Source: Desulfobacterales bacterium (lineage in GTDB: Bacteria; Desulfobacterota; Desulfobacteria; Desulfobacterales; C00003060). Taken from it: DNA of 9,821 bases. A program made the translations under genes and the position numbers. Below the pieces are notes generated by a model. That model searched no databases, had not been told where the DNA came from, and saw nothing but the letters and a program-made list of their open reading frames with translations. Shown piece by piece: positions 5,787 to 9,821 of the stretch (its first letter is position 1; the number at the start of each line of letters is the position of its first letter). The stretch spans positions 1 through 9,821 of the forward strand of contig JAUWMM010000039.1 of NCBI GenBank assembly GCA_030613145.1, in the 5' to 3' direction.

Positions 5787-7040
5787 ATGATCTTCCCTGA
5801 AATGGCTTTGGTTCGGCAGAAACTCCACGCCGAAATGCTCCAAGACATCCCTGCGGCCGTAGGAAACGCCCTTCAGGGCCTTCACTTTGCCTCGGTGGCA
5901 AAGCCTGGTGAGTGCGTGGCCGTGGCGGTCGGGAGCCGGGGCATCAGCCATATTCCCATCATTGTTTCCGAATGCGTGAAGTTTTTGAAGGACCTGGGTT
6001 TAGATCCCTTTATTGTCCCGGCTATGGGTAGTCACGGGGGAAACACCCCGGAGGGTGAACTCTCGGTCTTAGCCGGGCTTGGCATTAATGAATCCTCTGT
6101 GGGTGTGCCTATACTTGCCGCTGAGGATGTGGTCGAAATCGGCAGGTTGGACATCGGAACACCTATCCTCATGGACAGGCGTGCAGCCGAGGCCGACCAC
6201 ATTGTTGTGCTCAACCGAGTTACGCCCCACACAAAATTCCACGGGCCGATTGAGAGCGGCCTAACCAAGATGCTGACCGTGGGCCTCGGCAAAGGGAAAG
6301 GGGCAGCTCTGTACCACCGGGCCGCAGTCCAGCATACCTTTGGCATCCTTCAAGACGCTGCACGCCATATCCTTGAAAGCCGTTCCGTCTTTGGGCTTGC
6401 CTTACTCGAAGACGGTTACAAGAATGTCTCCCGAATCTGTGCTATAAGACCTGAAAACTGGTTTGAAGCAGAACGGAGCCTGCTCGAAGAAGCACGCCTT
6501 ATGTTGCCCCACATCCCGTTTGACCCGATTGATATTCTAATCGTAGATGAAATCGGCAAGGACATCAGCGGTATTGGGATGGATTCCAATGTGACGGGAA
6601 GACACCGGGATATTGTAGGAGACTTTTACAAGGCCCCGCATGTGAAACGTATCTTTGTAAGAGATTTGAGCCGTGAATCAGACGGAAATGGAAACGGCAT
6701 CGGGCTGGCAGACGTTACAACACGGCGCCTCGTGGATGCCCTTGACCTTGAAAAGACCTACATGAATGCCCTGACTGCCATCTCCCCCGAAAAGGCGGCT
6801 ATTCCCATGTATTATGAGACAGATCGTGAATGCATTGAAGCCTGCCTCAACTCTATCGGTATGGTGAAGCCCGAGGCAGCGCAGATCGTTCGTATCAAAA
6901 ACACTGCCACGCTGGAGACGCTCATGAGCTCACGGGCCCTCAAAGGCGATATCAGCTCCAATCCGGACCGCCAGGTTGCAGGACCATGGGAACCGATAGC
7001 CTTTGATGATACTGGCAACCTATTGGATTTCGGATTTTAG
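5787..7040 (+). CDS. LarA-like (DUF2088) protein, putative nickel-pincer racemase/epimerase
   Basis: 417 aa, close to characterised LarA (~424). LarA, the nickel-pincer lactate racemase, is the founder of a superfamily thought to racemise or epimerise 2-hydroxyacids. Counterparts of its motifs are visible: A-V-G-S-R51-G-I (substrate-arginine loop), M-G-S-H83-G-G-N-T-P-E-G (catalytic His region), F-H152-G-P-I-E-S-G-L-T-K161-M (region of the lysine that tethers the cofactor), Y-H177-R, and D-E-I-G-K258-D-I-S-G. These pairings are made by eye. The arginine loop and the first histidine loop differ from LarA (G-S-H-G-G in place of G-T-H-R), so the substrate is probably not lactate. No larB, larC or larE cofactor gene is in the window. 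The start has no clear ribosome binding site; it lies 3 bases after the Hbd stop, and ATG 5802 is an alternative. The stop touches a heptamer repeat. Confidence 0.88.
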   Translation: MIFPEMALVRQKLHAEMLQDIPAAVGNALQGLHFASVAKPGECVAVAVGSRGISHIPIIVSECVKFLKDLGLDPFIVPAMGSHGGNTPEGELSVLAGLGINESSVGVPILAAEDVVEIGRLDIGTPILMDRRAAEADHIVVLNRVTPHTKFHGPIESGLTKMLTVGLGKGKGAALYHRAAVQHTFGILQDAARHILESRSVFGLALLEDGYKNVSRICAIRPENWFEAERSLLEEARLMLPHIPFDPIDILIVDEIGKDISGIGMDSNVTGRHRDIVGDFYKAPHVKRIFVRDLSRESDGNGNGIGLADVTTRRLVDALDLEKTYMNALTAISPEKAAIPMYYETDRECIEACLNSIGMVKPEAAQIVRIKNTATLETLMSSRALKGDISSNPDRQVAGPWEPIAFDDTGNLLDFGF

Positions 7041-7042
7041 AT

Positions 7043-7056
7043 TGCGGATTGCGGAA
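7043..7056. repeat. Heptamer repeat (TGCGGAT, TGCGGAA)
   Basis: Two 7-nt units in the same orientation as 2738-2758 and opposite to 7191-7218. It begins 2 bases after the stop codon of the LarA-like gene. Confidence 0.75.
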
Positions 7057-7082
7057 TGAGAAGAAGGTGAAACGAGCAAATT

Positions 7083-7180
7083 AGTGACCAGTAACCAGTG
7101 GGCGGCAAGCAGTAAAGAGTGTACAGCATTCAGTAACGAGCAACCAGTGACCAGCAACGAGCAACGAATAAAGAATAGCT
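7083..7180. repeat. AGTRACC-type heptamer array, 14 units
   Basis: The 98 bases divide without gap into 14 units of 7 nt. AGTGACC (7083, 7146), AGTAACC (7090), AGTAACG (7132) and AGCAACG (7153, 7160) are the best conserved; units in the middle (GGCAAGC, AGCATTC) and at the end (AATAAAG) are degenerate. The array is free of stop codons in the frame of the downstream gene. Confidence 0.85.
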
Positions 7181-7734
7181 GCAACCCCCAATCCGCAATC
7201 AGCAATCAGCAATCCCCAATCCGATACCACATCTGCTCTACGGCATTTGGATACACTGCCATCTTGTTTCAAACTGAGCCGTTTCTTGTGAAGCGAATCT
7301 ACTTGCCCCATTCACAAAAAAAAATCTTGAAAATGCAAATACAAAAAACCGGTCCAGCCAAACCAGGGCACACTCGAGCGGTCCTTAATATGTGCAAAGA
7401 TATACAGGCCTATTTTGAGGGGGACCCCATTAAGGCTCCGTGGAAATTCCTGGATATAAGCGGGCTGACCCCTTTGCAACGCTTAGTGCTGGAGACTGTT
7501 TCGAACGTTCCTAACGGAGAGGTCCGATCCTATGGCCAAATAGCTGCACATGTCGGACACCCTCGGGCCTGTCGTTTTGTAGGGACCACACTTGCCCGGA
7601 ATCCTTTCCCCATCTTGATTCCGTGTCATCGTATTGTCCGGGCTGATGGCTCACCAGGCGGTTTTTACGGTGGAACCGACCTTAAGAAACGCATGCTCTT
7701 GCTGGAAAAAAGGAGCCCGGCTTCTATCATGTGA
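7084..7734 (+). CDS. Methylated-DNA-[protein]-cysteine S-methyltransferase (Ogt/MGMT family), start uncertain
   Basis: This suicide enzyme removes alkyl groups from O6-alkylguanine onto its own cysteine. The active site I-P-C-H-R-I-V has its Cys codon at 7624-7626. Upstream lie L-T-P-L-Q-R, V-R-S-Y-G-Q-I-A, C-R-F-V-G (recognition-helix Arg) and the A-R-N-P hinge; downstream lies G-G-F-Y-G-G. The N-terminal Ogt domain is also present: T-A-F-G-Y-T-A-I-L-F through K-R-I-Y-L-P-H, bases about 7237-7308. This makes ATG 7333 too late to be the start. Upstream the frame runs back through heptamer arrays to GTG 7084, the first possible start; GTG 7147 is the only other GTG or ATG start before the domain. 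Neither has a well-spaced Shine-Dalgarno, although AAGGTGA at 7064-7070 is 13 bases before 7084. Residues before the domain are therefore repeat-encoded, or the original start was lost. Confidence 0.88.
   Translation: MTSNQWAASSKECTAFSNEQPVTSNEQRIKNSCNPQSAISNQQSPIRYHICSTAFGYTAILFQTEPFLVKRIYLPHSQKKILKMQIQKTGPAKPGHTRAVLNMCKDIQAYFEGDPIKAPWKFLDISGLTPLQRLVLETVSNVPNGEVRSYGQIAAHVGHPRACRFVGTTLARNPFPILIPCHRIVRADGSPGGFYGGTDLKKRMLLLEKRSPASIM
7191..7218. repeat. Heptamer repeat (ATCCGCA, ATCAGCA x2, ATCCCCA)
   Basis: Four tandem 7-nt units followed by a partial fifth (ATCCG). The orientation is opposite to 7043-7056, so the two arrays bracket the AGTRACC array as an inverted pair. Confidence 0.85.
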
Positions 7735-7798
7735 AATGCCACCTTACGAGGATGAATAGATGAGCTGTGCGGGGAGCATAATTTTCTAACCAGACGAA

Positions 7799-8425
7799 TT
7801 AAGACTCGAATGCGTGGGCATATTCAGGATAAAGCTTTTTTGCACATTCAGGGCATATACCGTGACTAAAATCAGCCTCTGAGTGAGCACTAATGTAAGC
7901 TTCAAGTTGATTCCAATAACCTTTATCATCACGTATTTTTTTGCAGGAGGCACACATGGGGAGCAGCCCGCTCAATTTTTTCACCTTGGCAAGTGCCTCT
8001 CGAAGTTCGGAGATTAATCGTTCTTGCTCGTGCTGAGTTCGCGTGCGCTCGATTGCATACCGGATGGAACGCTCCAGCAGAGATGCGCCAAGCTCACCCT
8101 TGTCCAGATAATCCGAAGCCCCTGCCTTCATAGCCGCCATGTCTACTTCTTGAGTTCCCTTGCCGGTAAGCAATATTATTGGTCCTTTGCAGCCATTCTT
8201 AACCGCTTCGTTCAAGAGCTCCAGCCCGTTGCGCTCGCCAAGATGGTAGTCGACAAGAAAAACGTCGTGTTTATTGTTCACCATTGGTTCTATGGCATCA
8301 TCATAAGTTGCTACCCATTCCAGTCGGAATTTCTCTGCCTCGATTTCTAAGAACAAATCCCGCAGTATGGTATAGTCATCCTGGTCATCATCAATAAGGA
8401 GTACTCTGATCGGGTAATTGTCCAT
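7799..8425 (-). CDS. Response regulator receiver protein with C-terminal CxxC/CxxC module
   Basis: 208 aa. A CheY-like receiver domain fills residues about 5-125: acidic cluster D12-D13-D14, phospho-acceptor D59 in F-L-V-D-Y-H-L-G, T87 in L-L-T-G-K-G and K109 in Y-L-D-K. A short charged helix follows (about 126-152, coiled-coil-like). The end has C158-x2-C161-K-K-I-R-D-D-K-G-Y-W-N-Q and, 29 residues later, C191-P-E-C194. The tail looks like a small metal-binding (zinc-ribbon-like) domain; its function is unknown to me, though I recall similar tails on deltaproteobacterial signalling proteins. There is no DNA-binding helix-turn-helix or GGDEF domain. I chose the ATG at 8425 because GGAGG (complement of 8431-8435) precedes it by 5 bases; an upstream TTG at 8437 overlaps that site. 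No histidine kinase is in the window. The gene converges with the alkyltransferase gene, and the 64 bases between show no clear terminator. Confidence 0.92.
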   Translation of the reverse strand: MDNYPIRVLLIDDDQDDYTILRDLFLEIEAEKFRLEWVATYDDAIEPMVNNKHDVFLVDYHLGERNGLELLNEAVKNGCKGPIILLTGKGTQEVDMAAMKAGASDYLDKGELGASLLERSIRYAIERTRTQHEQERLISELREALAKVKKLSGLLPMCASCKKIRDDKGYWNQLEAYISAHSEADFSHGICPECAKKLYPEYAHAFES

Positions 8426-8563
8426 CTTAGCCTCCAATTTATTGAGGTGGCGGTTCGACTATTTCAAATAAAATGTCTCTCATGGTGAGGGCAATTGATT
8501 GTTACCACATGAAATTTGGGTTTCCGACAATCAAGTCTATATCTATGACGGTGAAGTTACAAT

Positions 8564-8750
8564 TAGTTTCCATCCATAAATGGCCCTTTTCCGCAATCTC
8601 GGCGTCAAGCTGCGTGGTTGCTTGTGCGACGTACCTCGGTACGCCTCCGCGCAACCCCTTGTTTTCCTTGACCTTGCGGAAAATTGCTCATTTCTGAATT
8701 GGAAACTTACGCTTGTGCCCATTGAGTTTTTACAATTCATGGATGGGCAC
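8564..8750. mobile_element. Palindrome-rich repeat element, copy 1 (possible non-autonomous mobile element)
   Basis: About 185 bp, repeated at 9540-9821. The ends are imperfect inverted repeats: CCATCCATAAAT at the left matches the reverse complement of ATTCATGGATGG at the right in 11 of 12 positions. Nested inverted pairs lie inside: TTTTCCGCAA (8587-8596) with TTGCGGAAAA (8674-8683), GGTTGC (8616-8621) with GCAACC (8651-8656), and GTACC-TC-GGTAC (8631-8642). CAATTAGTT occurs at 8560-8568 and 8751-8759, as a target-site duplication would. The exact boundary is ambiguous by a few bases because this repeat overlaps the left end. It carries no plausible gene. It lies upstream of the response regulator gene, which reads away from it. 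Confidence 0.75.
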
Positions 8751-8840
8751 CAATTAGTTCAACAACTACATTTTGTCAAGAAATTAAAAGTGTTAGTTAT
8801 TGTCCGTCTATAAATACCATAAAATCCCCTTTAAGTTGAC

Positions 8841-8895
8841 GGCCCCCGGCTCTTAGGGCCTGTGCCTCGGAGAGGGGAGTTTGTGGATGGACACC
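8841..8895. other. Spacer 8760-9041: weak hairpin and a solo repeat-end-like sequence
   Basis: No gene is seen between the repeat and the GcvH-like gene. GGCCC (8841-8845) can pair with GGGCC (8856-8860). GTGGATGGACACC (8883-8895) resembles the right end of the palindrome-rich repeat (GGATGGGCACC at 8742-8752) and contains its own small hairpin GATGG-ACA-CCATC. Confidence 0.4.
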
Positions 8896-8959
8896 ATCTA
8901 TATAACATATTGAATTTTCTTGGCAGATAGACAGTGCGTTATTTTGTGAAAAAAAGTGT

Positions 8960-8988
8960 TTGCAAAGCAATATTTTTTTGTATATACG
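8960..8988 (+). promoter_or_regulatory. Candidate promoter of the GcvH-like gene
   Basis: TTGCAA (8960-8965) is a fair -35 match. TATATA at 8981-8986 (15-base gap) or TATACG at 8983-8988 (17-base gap) could be the -10. The spacer between is T-rich. It lies about 55 bases before the proposed TTG start. Confidence 0.4.
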
Positions 8989-9041
8989 GATGACAGTTTA
9001 CCAGTTGACACGATACGGGCAACAAAAGAAGTGAGGCTGCT

Positions 9042-9440
9042 TTGCTGGTACTTGACGAACTACGATACTCTGAGGAGCATGTGTGGGTCCGATATGAAGA
9101 GAATCACACTGTCACCATCGGCTTAACAGATTTTGCCCAGTGCCAGCTTGGAAAACTCAATTATGTAGAACTGCCTAACGAGGGTGATGACATTGTAACC
9201 CGTGAGCCCCTTGGGAGCGTGGAGTGTAACTGCCTCGTTAACGATCTTTACTCCCCGGTCTATGGCCGGGTTGTTTTAGTCAACAGGGATGTTATTGACG
9301 ATCCCTCGCTGGTCAACTACTCGCCTTACAACGATGGCTGGATCATGCGGGCCAAGCTCTTTTCCCTGCATGATCTTGAGATGCTCATGTCCGCCGATGA
9401 GTACGAGAAATACATACTAACCAATTACCCGCCAAGATAA
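9042..9440 (+). CDS. GcvH-like (glycine cleavage H-protein fold) protein lacking the lipoyl-lysine
   Basis: 132 aa, about H-protein length. The framework is complete: L-R-Y-S-E-E-H-V-W (7-15), G-L-T-D-F-A-Q (27-33), L-G-K-L-N-Y-V-E-L-P (36-45), L-G-S-V-E (57-61), N-D-L-Y-S-P-V-Y-G (67-75), L-V-N-Y-S-P-Y-N-D-G-W and a C-terminal helix. In the H-protein the hairpin reads E-S-V-K-A with lipoyl on the lysine; here it is E61-C62-N63-C64-L65 with no gap, so cysteine replaces the lipoylated lysine (codon TGC 9231-9233). It therefore cannot be lipoylated at the normal site and is unlikely to serve glycine cleavage; no gcvT, gcvP or lipoyl ligase gene is nearby. The CxC may carry a thiol or persulfide, or bind a metal (inference). 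The start is TTG 9042 with GAGG 5 bases upstream; a stop at 9006-9008 bounds the frame and no ATG is available. The gene stands alone between two repeat copies. Confidence 0.9.
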   Translation: MLVLDELRYSEEHVWVRYEENHTVTIGLTDFAQCQLGKLNYVELPNEGDDIVTREPLGSVECNCLVNDLYSPVYGRVVLVNRDVIDDPSLVNYSPYNDGWIMRAKLFSLHDLEMLMSADEYEKYILTNYPPR

Positions 9441-9539
9441 TCCCTATGATAGCTCAGAGCTGAAAACTCAAGGCTCAAAGGCAAAAAAACAACGATTGGA
9501 AAATTAGTGAGTATTCTACACGTTGGCAGCCCTGGTAGC

Positions 9540-9821
9540 TAGTTTCCATCCATAAATGGCCCTTTTCCGCAATCGCCGACTTCGCCATAGTAGCCCTCTT
9601 GGCTACGAGCCGACTTCGCCAAAGCACTGGCTGCGACGGCTGAACGGCTGAATCGGCGTCAATCAGCCGGAGGCTGACAAGACTGCGGGGTTGCTTGTGC
9701 GACGTACCTCGGTACACCTCCGCGCAACCCCTTGTTTTCCTTGACCTTGCGGAAAATTGCTCATTTCTTAATTGGAAACTTACGCTTGTGCCCATTGAGT
9801 TTTTACGATTCGTGGATGGAC
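9540..9821. mobile_element. Palindrome-rich repeat element, copy 2 (enlarged, runs to the window edge)
   Basis: It is the same orientation as copy 1. The first 35 bases (9540-9574) are identical to 8564-8598, and the part from about 9681 to the edge matches with few changes. It keeps TTTTCCGCAA (9563-9572) and TTGCGGAAAA (9747-9756). It has two extra blocks: about 78 bases at 9575-9652, containing GCCGACTTCGCC twice and a TAGCC/GGCTA hairpin, and 18 bases at 9663-9680 with TCAGCC/GGCTGA. Between the GcvH-like stop and this copy (9441-9539) I see no gene. Confidence 0.75.

Noticed and set aside
7083..7218. CRISPR array
   Set aside because: The units are 7 nt, tandem and degenerate, without spacers, and no cas gene is present.
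7735..7798. Terminator between the convergent alkyltransferase and response regulator genes
   Set aside because: No stem with a following T-run could be found on either strand.
8543..8740. Minus-strand reading frame in repeat copy 1, with a near-identical one in copy 2 (9475-9795)
   Set aside because: The shared peptide follows from the shared repeat DNA. The frames differ in start and length, are rich in S/R/T and have no ribosome binding site or domain.

Overview
The window looks like chromosomal DNA of an anaerobic bacterium, most likely a Desulfobacterota (sulfate-reducing or syntrophic) lineage. This is inferred from the gene mix: a clostridial-type 2[4Fe-4S] ferredoxin, an NAD-type 3-hydroxybutyryl-CoA dehydrogenase beside a LarA-like (DUF2088) protein, a cysteine synthase fused to a cysteinyl-tRNA synthetase-like domain, and a response regulator with a C-terminal CxxC/CxxC module. 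Short degenerate intergenic repeats fit the same picture. No rRNA, tRNA or CRISPR array was seen.

Layout. 1-230: 3' end of a HIT-family gene. 231-467: a repeat-filled spacer. 468-2747: the CysK/CysRS-like fusion. 2738-3181: a four-helix-bundle (23S intervening-sequence type) gene bracketed by inverted ATCCGCA heptamer arrays. 3236-4297: an unrecognised conserved-looking protein. 4484-4669: ferredoxin. 4825-7040: a compact cluster of a possible 38-aa peptide, Hbd and the LarA-like protein, with overlaps or 3-nt gaps. 7043-7218: three heptamer repeat arrays. 7084-7734: an O6-alkylguanine-DNA alkyltransferase whose 5' end lies in the repeats. 8425-7799 (minus strand): the response regulator. 8564-8750 and 9540-9821: two direct copies of a palindrome-rich repeat, with a GcvH-like gene (9042-9440) between them.

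Two genes stand out. The fusion protein keeps an intact-looking PLP enzyme, but its CysRS half has KKAER in place of KMSKS, lacks one zinc-ligand cysteine and has an altered cysteine pocket, so it probably does not charge tRNA in the usual way. The GcvH-like protein keeps the whole H-protein framework without gaps, but the lipoyl-lysine is a cysteine in an E-C-N-C-L context, so it cannot be a normal lipoyl carrier. Both suggest repurposed sulfur or thiol chemistry; no functional link between them is shown by the sequence.

The repeats form a third theme. Unrelated-looking spacers share a 7-nt period (ATCCGCA, AGTRACC, CGAAATC units), and they sit directly against gene ends, where they supply stop codons, possible start codons and spurious N-terminal extensions.
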